Counted from the stretch's first letter, positions 11,554 through 25,772 are shown. The stretch: DNA of 64,000 bases from Karalla daura (GCA_029224185.1 CM055206.1:17689519-17753518); one strand, 5' to 3'. Numbers and translations: made by a program. The notes: a model not told the origin generated them from the letters alone.

Positions 11554-14324
11554 ATCCCTAGGAGCTGTAGCCTGCGTCTCAGTAGTCATAGATAATCCTT
11601 TTAGGAGCAGGCGGAGGCTGGTGCTGCGTGGTAATCCCGGTGGCACGGAGGCGCTTCCCTCGGCTGAATTCACAGACGTTTGGACATCGGGAGGAACTCC
11701 GAGAAAACAGAAAACTGTAACTCTGGCACGTAGTGTCTGCTGGGATTTGACTCCTGACGGATTTGTCTTTTATAATGGAGTGATGGGAGGATGCTGTCCA
11801 GACAGGTGGGACTCTCCTGCCTCTCTAAACCCATTACTTCTCAGTACTCCACGTTTCAGGAGTTGACTGGATGGATGGAAGTTATTTTGTCATTGTTGTG
11901 ATTACCTTTTACTCATAAAAAACAGTGTATTGATAATTCAGGTTTTATATCTATTCAATTCAAAGAACTTTGCGTGTAGCTAGAGGCTAATTCAAGGCTC
12001 ATCGAGCAGTTATACATCCAGTGCCAGACTCATAATAAGATAAGAGTAGAAAAAGTTGCACTGACTGTAAAGTGACATGACTGTGAATGCAGCAGTAAGG
12101 CGGTCAGAAGCAGAAACATCTAGAAGTGAGAGAGAGTCACATGTGCTCAGAGTTTGTGCATAAAATTGGGTTATGAGCAGCATAATTTAGTAGTTTATAT
12201 ACACACCTGAGGTTAAAAAAGAAAGAACAGATGTAGTGAGTAATGATGAAGTTAACATCACAGCTCTGCCTCTGAATGATCAAAACAACATAAATAAAAC
12301 CAAAACTGAGAACAGTTACGAAAATGAGGGAAATGTTGCCATGTTGGCTAATTACTGTTGGCTCTAGTTTGCAACATCGCTTTTTCCCGTATCAGTCCAA
12401 TAATTACCATGTGTCCCTATCAATAGTGCTCTCTATGGGATGTTAAAGTGGCACTAGATGAAAACTTCTGGAAACAGGATGAATCGTTTTCAGGTTCAGC
12501 TTTGCCTTCGTGCCTCGGGTTGGACTGACCGCCCTCGTTTCCTGGACTCACGCAGCTTCCAACCCTGGAAAAAAGAAAAGATTTTGTCCAGATCTGTCTG
12601 GCTCCGGTCCAGCCTCACCCTTGAGCTCCTGACAAAAAGCTCCGTCCTGCGTCTTCCTGACTTTTATGAGAGCAGCCGAGCTGTTGAGCTTCACCGTGGA
12701 ACCAGGATCAAAGCTGAGGCGGGCGGATGCTATTGCTCAGCATTTACTGTACGGAAACTAGGTCTCATAAACAAGTGTTTGCCTGCTGCGGTCAGCATTT
12801 CCAATCCAAATTCCAGCACTAATTAGCCCAGAGATGTTGCAGAGTTGCATATTATTTTGTCCAAATCTCAAAGTGTACTAACACACACACACACACACAT
12901 CCAGAGACACACGTAAGTCAGAGTGCAAGCCCATGTTTGCTGTAATTAATCAGTGATGGGGGACTCCATATGCTGAATGTAAAGCAGTGAATTTAAATGG
13001 AGAGCACACGTATTGGACAGGACAGGAGCTGAATACACAGCAGGCCGCTCTCCGCCCTCTCTCCTACATCGTATAATGAGACGTATTTTCTACCAATTAT
13101 CCGTCTTCTCTCCGTGGGATGATCACACTGTTTGCCCCATCAATTAAAAAACTGTGACTTTTATTGTCTCAGAGGAATTCGAGGAGTCGCTGGTTAGAGA
13201 GCACGTAAAAGGTCAACTCCAGCTTGGAGATCGAGGGATTTAAAATAGAAAAGTCTCGGGCAGACAAGTGGAGGGAAAACGACTGATTGTAATGCCGTCC
13301 TTTCCAGAGGCAGCACGGCGCCTTTTGTGATGAATGCGAGGCGGGATAAACATCAGAGTTTCACCAGATTAAAAGGAGAAAACAAGAACAAAAAGGAGCA
13401 AAGCAGAGTCGTCCACATGTAAAGGTTTCTGAATGTGAGGGTCTCTTGGGAAAACATAGTTTGATTTTGATAAAAGATTGACAACATTTTCAAGTTGTTG
13501 CTAAGCACAGAACTGGAGCCAGGAGGCAGTTGGATGGCCCTTCGTTACAGGCATATTTTCTCAGTTTTCTCTAAGTTACAAAAACCTTTTGCATTCTGTT
13601 GTCAAATGTAACAGCACGCTAAGTCTGATCAAACCTCACATTTTGATATGTAACTTGCCTGGACGCTCTCAACACTTATTAGGTCCTTATTAATGGTCAT
13701 AAAAGATTTGGGAGAGGAAGAAGAAATGCGAACAAGAGCGAGAATGATCAAGGCTGAAATCAATCGCTTCTTTGCTCTACAACAGGACGTCTCCAGTGAT
13801 GTGCTCCTCCCCACAGTCGTGACAGTGGGAGCGGATGAGGAGCCGTAACGAGGCAGAGACTCTTAATCAGCGCATGAACCCGAGGTCATTCCTGCTCCTC
13901 TGCTCGGCTGTGAGAGAGCAGGTCAGCCTCTCAGTCAGAGCTGGTGCCGGACGAGCACAGAGCCACACTGAGAGTCTGTTGGAGAACATGAAATAATCAG
14001 ATTTTCACATCTTTCTATGAGTCTGTTGTGGCTCCTCTGTATGAATTATTGCAGCACCAGCTTTAGGCTTAAAGACGACTGCAGAGTGGGAACCTCAGAC
14101 CTGGATGGTCAAAGGGAGTTTTAGAACACATTTTCAGTCTGTATCATAAAAAATAAAAAAAATAGACAATGTTTTCTTCTGACCTTGTTGCTGAACCGCT
14201 GCAGAACTGAGCTCAGGTTGTTGTACACTACCATGTTCCAGCCTCTCAGACAGAGACACAAAACAACCATATAAGTGAGAACCTTCCCAGTATGTGGTTA
14301 CAGATCACCTAGAATGGTACTGTC

Positions 14325-14470
14325 CTCGATCTATGTTGAAATAGAAGCTATGGAACATCGGTTTCTATAGAAACTTTAAGAATCCTCTTATTGTATTCTG
14401 GAATGTTATGGTCCATGTTATGGTCACATGTTTGTGTTTATCTGGCATGGTAGCATATTACTTAGTGACA
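14325..14470 (+). mobile_element. Dispersed repeat copy, diverged
   Basis: The head AAATAGAAGCTATGGAACATCGGTTTC is clear at 14338-14364. The middle is weak (TTTGTGTTTATCTGGCATGG near 14432-14451). It lacks a minisatellite. Confidence 0.45.
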
Positions 14471-14761
14471 TTAGGAAACTTTTCTGCATTTGTTCATGTT
14501 TTCATGATAACTTCTAACTAACTAAGGGAGCTTCTCGGGAAACGTGGGTCACATGGTGACAGTAACTAACTGACTGACTGAGAGGCTGAAAACTTCTTGG
14601 AAGTTGAACTTGTATGAAGTCTGTTGTTTCTCTGCTGTTTAACTGTCTAATAACTGACGCGAGGAAATCCATATTTTATTAGTGCCCGGAAACCTACAGT
14701 CGCAGTATATGGCAGTAAGGACGGCTGTGCAATAACATATCACATAATAAAACCATAGCAT

Positions 14762-14792
14762 AGAGAGAGAGAGAGAGAGGGAGAGAGAGGGA

Positions 14793-14838
<46 letters not shown>

Positions 14839-14870
14839 GAGAGAGGGAGAGAGGGAGAGAGAGAGAGAGC
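14762..14870. repeat. (GA)n microsatellite with GGGA variants
   Basis: About 108 bp, entirely purine on plus. Confidence 0.95.
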
Positions 14871-15253
14871 AATAATGCTTTATCTCCTCACTACATCTCC
14901 CTCCTCTCAGGAGATCTTTCCCAACAGCGAGTAGAAAGAAAGAAAGTGAATCAAAATAAAAAGGAAAAGAAAAGAAACATGGCTCCTGGTTTCCTGCGTG
15001 CTGAGAGCAGAGCGGTAGATAATCCCTTCCATGACTCTGCCGCTTTACTACACTTTGCAGTCTCTTTACTCTGATCTTTACTCTCACTCGGCGCTGGACG
15101 GATGTGCTGAGCCGGGAGGTCGTAACCGTCGGCGACCGCTCAGCTTCGCAGGGAGAGGCTCCGCTCGGCCACAATAAAAGCTGCAAACGTGGTTTTCACT
15201 CTTCATTTCTTTATTTCCCTCCCCCACACACAGCCAGTTCATCTGTGTTGCTA

Positions 15254-15255
<2 letters not shown>

Positions 15256-15305
<50 letters not shown>
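15256..15305. repeat. (TG)n microsatellite, left arm of an inverted pair
   Basis: About 25 units, facing the CA run at 15415-15492 across 109 bp. Confidence 0.96.
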
Positions 15306-15311
<6 letters not shown>

Positions 15312-15411
15312 TACACTGCAGAGGTAAATCTACAGTCCCTGCAGCCTCCATGTCCCATAAAGCTCCCACGCCCCCCCTGTGAGCACTTCACAGGCTGGTC
15401 CAGCTCTCCGC

Positions 15412-15414
<3 letters not shown>

Positions 15415-15492
<78 letters not shown>
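15415..15492. repeat. (CA)n microsatellite, right arm of an inverted pair
   Basis: About 39 pure units. Confidence 0.96.
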
Positions 15493-15493
<1 letters not shown>

Positions 15494-16084
15494 CATCCTG
15501 TAAACATGCGTTTGTTCTCCTCTCACTCCTCCAGACGAAGCACCCGGAGCCTGAACCGAGCCGAGGCTATTTTCATCTCTTTTAGGAGGACAATCAGCCA
15601 CAGAGCTGCAGATAAAACGCTCTGAACTCCGCTCTTCTTTTAGTTTCTGCTTTTGTTATGCACAATATATTCCGTATGCAGCATCAGCCGTAAAGCAGAC
15701 CTAGAAACATTTCAACTGTAAAACTCTGATGTTTATCTGGCGAGCTGCTTCCAGGAGACACTCGACTTCACCCCAGCAGAAACAAACAGCTGAGGAGCTC
15801 CTCAAGGTTAGGCTGGTAGAGTCTCCTCGCCTCATGTGCCTCTGATGTTGATGATGTTCAATCTAAAATATCCTTGGATTCATTTTTAGAAAAAAAAACA
15901 AGACGGAAAATTAAAAAAAAAATGACAAAAACAAAAAACATGTTCATTCAAAAAAGAATCTGCACATCCTTGTGTGGAAATTTCAGAAATTGAAATGCAT
16001 CATTTACCATTTGGTTCAAAATCAAGCTGAGAAGCTACACTGTTTAGTGAACTTACAGTCACGTGATCATTCATACATAAATCC

Positions 16085-16250
16085 TGTTGTTGCCAGTTTA
16101 GCATGAAATGGAGCCAGATCTCTGAGGACAGGGACCACAATACTGCACACCTAAAATAAAAGGCTGTATAAGGGCTGTAGAATGGGACATTTCTGATTAA
16201 GCTTCTAGGCTAAAAGCTTCTATGTTATAATACTCCATTCAACCATTCTG
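16085..16250 (-). mobile_element. Dispersed repeat copy, reverse orientation
   Basis: Read on plus it shows TTGCCAGTTTAGCATGAAATGGAGCCAGATCT (the middle, reversed) and AAAAGCTTCTATGTTATAATACTCCATTCAACCA (the head, reversed). It helps define the head end as GGTTGAATGGAGT. A possible further fragment lies at 16683-16765 (GGAGTCACGTAGAGTCACGTAAACTGG followed by GGCAAGGCATGAAAAACACC). Confidence 0.5.
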
Positions 16251-16259
16251 GGCCCACTG

Positions 16260-19200
16260 TAACAAGGTGTTCCGGGATATGTGACAGTTGTGGTTTGTTG
16301 GATGGGTTTAATAAACATTTAATAGCAGTAATAAACAGTGGACTCTGCATGGTGCTGTTCATACCCCGTTGGGCACAGATTCTCTGACCCAGCTCGAAGT
16401 TTATTCCCTTACTTTCATCTCTCTGGAGTGTCTGGTTTCCTCCCTGCAGGTTAATGAGCCGCAGCTGATCCGGCCCCAGGTGTCGGTCCTCGGTAATCAC
16501 TGACGGACTCGGAGCAGCGAGAGGAGGCGGCGTGAGTGAGCTGAGATGGAAACAAAGGCGATGACCCAGAGACGGAGAACATTTCCCGCAATTAGATGAA
16601 ACTGCGTGAGACGGAGGAACAGTTGTTTCAGCCGACAGAGCCGGATGAAAACACAACACAAAACAAGAGTCTTTCCTCTGGACTCACCTGGAGTCACGTA
16701 GAGTCACGTAAACTGGTGGCAAGGCATGAAAAACACCTGGAATCAGTCCATGTTCTACCATACTGCATTCTGCTTCATTTGCATTGAATTTGTCAAAGCA
16801 AATCATGTAGACTATACATATTCTCCATAATTCAATGATTGTGCATGTAAAGATAATTCAAGCATGCATGCTTGCTTTTTGGATAAAAGCTTGTGAAGAA
16901 AGTTTATTTTGTGCACATATATTCAGGTCTATGACTGAGTTAATCAGAAATGCTATTTTACTGTATTTTCTGCCTGTGCATCATTTATTGCTACTAATTT
17001 CCTCACTGAGGCTCGTTCACCGACCAGGGCACAATCAATATATTGTTCATCCCATTGTATCGTTTCATATCATATCATATCGTATAGTATTGACTCGAGT
17101 GCTGACAGTACTATTTGAACTGTGCACAGGTGGTTTTAGGTGCAGCAGAGGACGACCCGGGTGCTGGACAATGTTTGATCGAGTTTCCAGTGAAAACACA
17201 ATGTCAGGCCGCCAGTTTCTCCTCTCCGTCTCTCTCATCTGTTCTCTGACACTTCTTCTTCTGATCTCCACGTCGCCCTCTTTCTTCCTTTTCCTGACGC
17301 AGCCTCTCTCTGCAGCTCGCTTGCATTGATTAATTCCACTGGGCTCCCGTCTGATGCTTTTCAAGCCCCGTCCTCCTACCATCGCCCGGGGCCAGCCAGA
17401 CGACCGCAGGGAAACCCACTCCATGGATTGAAGCTCGCACAGAGAAGAGAGAGAACTTTTTCTTCGCTAAAGATCAAGACACTTCTTCCTCCCAGAGTTG
17501 TTGATAGAGAGAAAGAGAAATCGCTCGGAGCCTTTTGGTCTTCTGAGGAGCAGAAATGATTTTACCTGCTCGACAGAGGATCCACAGCAAATCCACAGCT
17601 GAGCTGCTGCGGAAAACGGGGAGTTTTTAACGGCGTGGAGGTGCAGCTCAAAGACTCAGCCAGCGAGCTGTCGGATTACAGACGCATTTATTGTGAATAT
17701 CTGAAAGTTAAGATTTGAGTGTTTTGCTAATTCAGTTGTCAACACCTACCGTCTGACATCAGTCTAAACAAGCTGCTACAACATCACACCTGTTGGCTGT
17801 AACTCCGTCCTCCTCCAAACCCTCCTTTTTCCTGCTTTTTTTCACCCCTTTTCTTACCTTCGATCCAACTGTTGCTTATTGTGACCGGATCGAACCAACT
17901 ACAGATGTAGGAGCCGTCTACTCACGCAGAGGCTTTATATTTATTCTTAAAGTTTCAATGTAGGATTTAGATGATCTGCATCTGTCTCTTTTAAAACACT
18001 TTGATAGACGTTTTTCATTATGTTTTCAATCAATTTCTCCATCCATCATCAGGCTTTATTTGCACTTTTTATTCAAGATGTTGCACAAACTGATTTGCAT
18101 GATAACAAAAGACAAGTGAAAGCAGAAGTCCTTCTGTCGCCCACTTAAAAGACTTATAAAAGCTTGTTTTTTAAACCAAATCAGGTCGTTCAATCGCTAA
18201 ATGGCTGATTAACTAATACTAGGTTGCTTCCTCACTGTTTTTTGTTTTGTTGACACAATCTCTTGAGATCCACCACATAAGTTTTGCTTTGGCCTTAATA
18301 GAATAGAGTAGAAATCCTTTATCGTCCAGGTTGCACAGGAACAGTAAAGGCCAGAGGAGACTCCTCTATAGCGGAGAAAATATGACAGTGATTGCATGGC
18401 CACTGGCAATAACGCTGTTGTGTGTAAGACAATGACCGCAATTAACACAGCGAGACATGGTGTTGTACCTGGCTATTACCTGGAGGGCAGGCTAACAATA
18501 GCTTTAAGGTGCATCCGGATGCGAGGGTCCTCCTCCTGCCCGGGCTCTGATCGGACATGAAGCGTGGAGCGTGGGTGTGAGCAGATGAGCAGAGCGAGCT
18601 GACAGACTGCAGCACATCAGCGTGGTCTTTCCCTCAGACGTGAGCAGGAAATCTATTGGAAACCATAATCACAGCCGCTTTTACCACTTCAATAAGACGC
18701 TCAACGGGAGCCTCTCTTTTTTCTGCAGCCGCTGTCACCCTTTGATGACTGGCAGCCTGTGACAAATACCTAATAATCACCGCTCTCCGTGGAAAATATG
18801 GATGAACCTGTTGCTCCCAGCAATGGCTCAGAATGGCAGGCGGGGAGCGTGCGTGACCGGGAGCGTGATGCTTCCTGCATGCTAAGGCCCGGGAACGCCG
18901 CAGCCTGCCATCCATCAGGAGGAGCAGTTCATACGCCTGTTCTGGATTCATGTTTCATTTTATGAGATAAGGTGAGTGGGTGGAAGGAGGAAGGGAGCAC
19001 AGATTAGACCATTATGAACCTGGCAGGAAGCGCTCTGAAAGGTAATGCGGCCGCTCAGACAGGATGTCAGCCTCCTCCGATCAGGGATCACTTGTTCGCG
19101 CTCCTTCGGGACCATTCCAGACCATTCTGCAGAAATGTGACTGGGAGGCTGAATGTGAGCCCTCCAAGCAGATTGAAAGCTCCATTGTGGTGGTGGTGCG

Positions 19201-21390
19201 TCAGGTACATCTCCTATCAGGAACATCTGCTGCTGGAAACAGAATCCCTGTCATTCAGCGCCGTCCGAGGCCAGTTTTGATCCTTTGACCCGAGGAGAGC
19301 AGAGATAAAGCAGCCGGGAGCAGCGCCGCTTCGCTCATTCCTCACACTGAAGCCTCGTGGGAAGGAAAACAAAGAGGAGCATTTCTCTTCCATTATCACG
19401 CTTCTTTTTTTACCGTATCGCTAGTTCTTTTTGTTCAACTCCATGATGTTCAGACTCAGAGACAACAGGAACAAGGCAGCGTTCACCAGCAACTAAAGAC
19501 ACATCCCCAGATTCAATCTACTTCATAATCCAGCCAGGTTGACTTTAAGGACAGTGGTTGGTTGGTTGGTTGGTTGGGTGGTTGGTTGGTTGGTTGGTTG
19601 GGTATATGATATTTAGTTGTTCGGGCGTTCAGATAGATAGAAACCCCAGAGGACCTTTGCACTAAGGTGGCAGCATTAGTAAGACAATTGAACAATGTGC
19701 TTTGATTGTGGATCATTGTGGATTAAAGTCCCAGAGTTGGAGCTGTGTCATCTCACCTCAGGCTCCATTAATCTGAAGGATTGGTCCCTTGACGTAGGCA
19801 TGAATGGAAATGACTTGCAACTCTGGATTCTCATTCTCTACTTTGGAGTTTGTTGCTTTACTTTCATTTGAAATGAACCAGCTAGTAAAGGAGTCTGTGC
19901 ATATGAAATGTCGGGCAGACAACAAACCAACTCTGGTTCTTTCAATGTGACTTTTGGAGAGGGAGCACAGGAGTTTAAAAGTCCTCCTCTCCTTGCAATA
20001 AAATTTGGTCTACAATATTCAAGGCCTGTGTTGGAGATTTAAAATATTTAATATGAACTTTTTCTCTTTTTTTTTTTTCCCTTCACACCAGCTGGTTAAA
20101 AGAAGGTCACCCGGCTCTCGGAGGAGGCCGGGCGCTGTGGCTCTAAACGCAGATCGGAATTTCTCAGATATTACGTCGACTCATAAAAGGAAATGAACTG
20201 GGTTGCAGCATCCTAAAATAATGTTGTGGGGAAAGGGAGGACGGAGAGAGGAGAGCCAGTGAGGATATTTCATAGAGGAGACGCCGCTGGTCAGAAAGCT
20301 AATGAGCAGACTGAACTTCATCATGAAACAATGTGTGGGCGACAGGTGGAGGAGATGATGTTTTTCTCTCTACGAAGCTGCTTCTGAGGCTGGGCTCCAG
20401 CAGCAGGTTAAACAGGCCCAGACTGTCTGTCTGTATCCTCGGGGGGCGTCTTTCTATCCCCCCTGAACAGTTTTGGGTGAAATGTACTTTTCTAAAAAAA
20501 AAAAAAAAAAAGTTTAGTTGGAGCTCAAGAAGTGAGAGGAGGAACAACAACAGTGTGAGCGAGGCTCTGAGAAGCACCCCGGAGTTGAAATGTTTCTGGA
20601 AGATAAACTTACAGGATCTTACATCATTACTCCTCGCTCTGATATTTCCACGTCCTTTATAATGGCGTACGACATTTGCAGTTTATCAGCCTCTCATTTG
20701 CATTTGGCATTTTTAAAATTTAGTCTGCACAGCTGGAGTCTTTCATTAAAACAAAAGAAATTAAGGACAGAGCGACAACACGGAGGTTTCTGATGGCTGA
20801 CAGGCACGTTGTGTGTTCACCTGTAGCACCACACATCAGCCTCTATCGTACAGTAAAACCAGAGACTGATGCAACCTTCATTATCCTCGCTCTCCCCACA
20901 CGTGTTGTTTTTAAGGGCGTCTTTGATGCTTCTGGGAGCTCAGACTCTAATGAACCTTGTTGGATTGTTACCAAGGTCAAGAGCCAAGCGTGACTGTCAG
21001 GCGGGATTATTCACTCCACAAAGGAGATTTCATCTCGGTCTTGGCACAGCATCTAACAACAGCATCAAAGACTCCGAACCAACCTCGAGACTTCTCACAT
21101 TAGAGCCCAGCGCTGCGTTAATATGCGCGGCTGAGAATTTGCATAAGAATTCAGTTTGTCGGGGAAGTTTGTGAATTATTGGAGTGAATCTGAATCTGAT
21201 GAACACTGGAAGCCATTTTGAAACTCGGCACCAAAAAAAACAAAAAAAAAAACTAAATCATTTCCTCTCTGATTCTCACGTCCAAGTTCTCCCTTTCAGG
21301 TGGAAGATTACACTAAACAGAACAGAATATTTATCCTCCTGAATCAGAATATTCTCAGTGTGTTGCCTCTGTCATACATTTGTAAGGGGG
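16260..21390. other. Gene-free intergenic stretch
   Basis: No supported exon. A minus-strand 105-codon frame at 18634-18951 has fairly even composition but no splice context or known motif. Repeat-free blocks at 18600-18960 and 20640-20770 may be noncoding conserved DNA. Confidence 0.5.
19555..19602. repeat. (GGTT)n tetranucleotide repeat
   Basis: About 12 units with two GGGT variants. Confidence 0.93.
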
Positions 21391-21397
21391 CAGCCGG

Positions 21398-21416
21398 GTG
21401 TGTGTGTGCGTGTGTG

Positions 21417-21458
<42 letters not shown>

Positions 21459-21597
21459 TCATGTCTGTGCAGCTTCATCCCGCCTGTCTCCTCCTCGTTA
21501 CAAACTGTCATGTCATGAGCGTGGTAGAGGAAAAGCAAGCAAACAATGAGCTGCTGGGCCGTGCAAGCAGCAGACAGGCTGCAGCACACACACACAT

Positions 21598-21641
<44 letters not shown>

Positions 21642-21767
21642 GCTGTAGACAAGCGTGAAGCTGTGGCTGCTTCTACTGGCAATGCCTGACGTTTGTTTTA
21701 GCCATGCACTCTGGGTTGTCAGGATTTCATCTCGTTGGCTGAGCAGGGGCAAATAGATGTTGTAGGG

Positions 21768-21819
<52 letters not shown>

Positions 21820-21941
21820 TAGAGAGGAAGTGAAGGCACATGACACAAACACACACATACCACACAAAAGACTGCTCTGTCCAAAACTATGCTCTAGTCC
21901 CTATTCCTTCACACTATACAGCACATACCACAAATGTAGGG

Positions 21942-21972
<31 letters not shown>

Positions 21973-21973
21973 C

Positions 21974-22005
<32 letters not shown>
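21398..22005. repeat. Cluster of four TG/CA microsatellites
   Basis: Four runs within 610 bp: TG at 21398-21457, CA at 21586-21640, TG at 21770-21818, and interrupted TG at 21943-22004. Alternating orientations could pair to form hairpins. Confidence 0.93.
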
Positions 22006-22007
<2 letters not shown>

Positions 22008-22223
22008 CAGTGTGTGCCCTCCAGGGGGAGGCATGGGTCGTACCTGATATATCTACCAGAGGTCAGGTACGTTCAGGTACCATTAGAAATGTGAAACTTT
22101 AGAGAGATTTTAAGATACAGATGATAAGTTCTCAGTGTAATCTCAGCCTTTGTCCTCTGTCCCTGTGGTGCAGAATTCACTCTGCTCTCCCCAGCATGAA
22201 GCCCCCCAGACTGACAGCAAGCT

Positions 22224-22290
22224 CAGAGACTGTCCAGAGACTGTCCAGGGACTGTCCACAGACTGTCCACAGACTGTCCAGAGACTGGAC
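22224..22290. repeat. 12-bp minisatellite
   Basis: Five to six units of GAGACTGTCCAG and close variants, followed by diverged GACTGGAC units to about 22310. Confidence 0.85.
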
Positions 22291-22684
22291 GGTCCTGACT
22301 GGACTGTCAGGCTGCGCTGGCACCGACACACATGTAGGAGACGAACTTGCAGCGACTGATGAATCTGCCTCTTTGCCACTTGTTTCTGTCCCCTCTGGTG
22401 TCTTCATCATAAGCATTATTAGTTTTATTGAGCCGCAAATGGAGCACATGTTGTGAATGCTGTAATGACAAACAGGTAGGGACGAGATGAGAAGTAATAA
22501 GGTGAGGATTACTGCAAGATTACTGCAAGATTACCACACTGTTTAATGAGCCAGGCGAGAACAGCACAGCGCAGAAGCAATGACTGAGCACGCAGGTGTT
22601 CGCCAAATATTCTAGCTCCAAAAGCATTAGCATACACATTTCAGGTAGAAATATGAGGATATCTAAAATAAAATATAAGGCAGA

Positions 22685-23370
22685 TTGGTTTTCAGTTCCT
22701 GGTGAAAAGTCAGTGTCTCTGCTCCTGGTTCCTCCTCAGTCTCTGGTTCCTCCTCTGTCTCTGGTTCCGCCTCAGCTTCTTCCTCAGTCTCTGGTTCCTC
22801 CTCAGGTTCCTCCTCAGTCTCTGGTTCCTCCTTAGGTTCTTCCTCAGTCTCTGGTTCTTCCTCAGTCTCTAGTTCCTCCTCAGCTTCTTCCTCAGCCTCC
22901 GGTTCCTCCTCAGGTTCCTCCTCAGTCTCTGGTTCCTCCTCTGGTTCCTCCTCAGTCTCTGGTTCCTCCTCTGGTTCCTCCTCAGCCTCTGGTTCCTCCT
23001 CGGGTTCCTCCTCAGTCTCTGGTTCCTCCTCTGGTTCTTCCTCAGTCTCTGGTTCCTCCTCTGGTTCCTCCTCAGCCTCTGGTTCCTCCTCTGGTTCCTC
23101 CTCAGTCTCTGGTTCCTCCTCTGGTTCTTCCTCAGTCTCTGGTTCCTCCTCGGGTTCCTCCTCAGTCTCTGGTTCCTCCTCTGGTTCCTCCTCAGCCTCT
23201 GGTTCCTCCTCAGGTTCTGGCTCCCACATAGGACACAACCTTAAAAAAACACTTTAAAATTGCCTCATGTAAAAATATGATTGTAAAATAGCATCTGAGG
23301 CTTGGATCTAATGTCCCATAGGCTCTCAATACTAAATACTTCATTCGACCTCTTTAAGTATTCACAGCAC
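22685..23370 (-). mobile_element. Dispersed repeat copy with minisatellite array 2
   Basis: The left flank GGTGAAAAGTCAGTGTCTCTGCTCCTGGTT matches that of array 4 (GGTGAACTGTCAGTGGCTCTGCTCCTGGTT). The array is followed by AAAATAGCATCTGAGGC and CCCATAGGCTCTCAATACT..TACTTCATTCGACC. These are the reversed internal and head parts of the family as seen beside array 3 and in the copies at 16.1 and 0.9 kb. Confidence 0.6.
22724..23220. repeat. 30-bp minisatellite array 2
   Basis: About 497 bp, 16-17 units of the same 30-bp repeat as array 1 and in the same orientation. A TTAGG variant unit (Lys in place of Glu in the minus-strand frame) occurs near 22832. The equivalent variant is found in arrays 3 and 4. 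Confidence 0.92.
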
Positions 23371-23685
23371 CAATCCTCACAACTGCACAAATAATGAAAC
23401 GAACAAAAAAGCATCAGGATGTTGTCGGTCTGCTCTGACCTGCTCGCTCTCTCCTCCAGACTCCAGATTTATTGCAGCCTGAGTGTTTGTGCTCGCTCGA
23501 CGGTTTCCCATCGATACGCCTTCATAAAAAACCAACGGAGACGAGACGCTCGCGTCTGAAAGAGACGCAGAGCAGAGAGAGCAGATATACATCTAATCCC
23601 CGACGTGGGGAAACATGTTGGCAGCTGTAATGCTGCCGGCCGCTCTCACACAAAGCTGTGTGTGCGTCTCAGAGCGTATTGTACT

Positions 23686-23687
<2 letters not shown>

Positions 23688-23744
<57 letters not shown>
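23688..23744. repeat. (CA)n microsatellite
   Basis: A pure run of about 28 units. A TG run of about 18 units lies at 24301-24336. Confidence 0.96.
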
Positions 23745-23747
<3 letters not shown>

Positions 23748-24298
23748 TGAAGCAGAGAGGAATATGACTGCAGCCTTAACAGCCCTTCTCAGGCTGACGA
23801 ACCGTAACCATCACGCTGCTGGTGTCACTGGGGAAGAAGAGCTCGTTTCAACCTCTGACACTTTGTAAAATAAACGTACAAGTTAAAAAAGTGAAAAAAT
23901 AAAAACTTTGCTGAAACATTTTGAAGACACCGTGGTTTTGGTTCATCTTCCCAGCAGGAGGAGTTTCAATCTGTTAACTTGTTTTTTGTTACCCAGAGAC
24001 ATTTTCCAGTCCAATACTTTGGTTTTAATGACAGACAAAAAAAAAACCCAATAATGACGAATCCCAGCAGCCACAGTGTTTACTTTATGGTTAGTGCCGA
24101 TTGGAAAGTGTAGCCCTGCTACGGTAAGATGCTCAGAACGATAACCAGAGCTTCATAACTGTTGTCTGTGGGTGACTAAAGCATTCTGGGAAATCAAAGA
24201 GGAGGCTAAATGAATCAGAGGCATCAGGAAGACGATTACATCAATTCATCACAAAATATTTCCTGGAATACAGCAACACTGTAAGTGGATTATACCCA

Positions 24299-24340
<42 letters not shown>

Positions 24341-25728
24341 GATCATCTGGCGGCCTGGCGCTCTGGTCCTGTCTTTCTTTTATTGCAGCATTACTGTCAG
24401 ACGGATGAATGTCTCGTAATGGAGACGCTGAGCCGAGCTGCTAATAAAACTCAGCGGGAGCTCTGAAGACGCCTGAAACAAAGATGGCTGCCGGAGGCTG
24501 AGACCAGGCTCTGGCAGGGCGGGGACAGTGCACACTCCAAAACACAAAGTGAAACAAAGGCTTTAATTAAAGTTTCTTTGTCAACAGGTTCCACAAAAGT
24601 GAATCGTGTTAGTTAAAAGCAAAAATGCTACGGTCAGCTTACATGACCTTAACAGGATGGTTTTAATTAAAAGCGAGGATCCAGTCTTCCCAGTCTAGGT
24701 GTCGGGGATGTGATGTGAGGTAGATGTGAGGTAGATGTCTGGGTAATTAGACTGAAGCTGGTTTCTGTTCCTGCTGGAGGAGTCAGCTCCTCCGGGCCTC
24801 CCTGACAGCCGCGGAGCAGCAGCATCCACAGCAGCAGCTCCGTTTAGTTTTTATCATCATCATTCAGAGCTCTGACGCCGAGCACACAAACCCCGGCTGC
24901 AGAATCACACTCTCCTATTCACGCTCCGGCTTTGTTGTGCTTTTTGCCTCCTGCGCCATGTCAAACATTTTATCTGATGTTCGCCGGGTCGAATCAGGTT
25001 TCTCCTCCGACGTGTTCGTCTGATGATCACGCTGGGGAGCACAGAACGAGATGTTAGACGTTTATCTAGCTACGCTCGCTAATTCTAAATGAGACGTCAG
25101 CTTTTCTCCTTTAGCTCCTTTAGTTACTGAGATATGATATACACAACATGTCATTTACATACATCTATGTCGAGAGATGATGAAGATCAGATCAAATATT
25201 ACTGTCATAAGTTGCATTGATTTCACTCATTTTCAGACTGCTTCAAACATAACAAAGCACCTGATCCTAGATTTCTTTATTGTTATTACAAATTCTTATT
25301 TTATTTATGGATTATTCTATAGAGTTGTAAAGTCCTGAGTCAAGTTCTTTCATCTGATGGTCCGGTCATGATTCCTCACCGGATCTCTAGATTAGACCAA
25401 AGTGGTGAACTCTGGTCCCCTAAAAAACCCCAGGTCAGGATCTGAGACCTGCTACAAGGCATAGCAACTTTAACAGAGAGAGAGAGAGTGCTCATTTGGG
25501 CGAAAGCCTCCAAGTGGACAGGTGTTGTAACTGCGTGACCCTGTCCAGGACCACGGTCCACCTGCAGAGGAGACTCAGGAAACCTAAACCAAAGTTTCTC
25601 CACGACTCTTTCGTGCTTCCTCTCAGTCTCAGTGTGTGACCTGCGATCACACCAGGTGACCCCCAGGATCTGCGGAGACACTGCAGGGACAGCTGTGCTG
25701 CTGCAGACACACATTTAGCACTTTTACA

Positions 25729-25772
25729 CACACCATTCACACACCATTCACTCACCATTCACTCACCATTCA
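25729..25772. repeat. 11-bp tandem repeat (CACCATTCACT)n
   Basis: Four copies of CACCATTCACA or CACCATTCACT. Confidence 0.88.

Larger units (their letters stand above)
7060..14320. other. Gene-free intergenic stretch
   Basis: Apart from the repeats listed separately I see nothing coding. A minus-strand open frame at 10675-11268 spans the 35-bp triplet repeat and looks fortuitous. TTTA-rich sequence lies at 7219-7248. Confidence 0.6.

Noticed and set aside
18634..18951. Minus-strand 105-codon frame as an exon
   Set aside because: Composition is plausible, but no known motif, acceptor/donor pair or partner exon was found.
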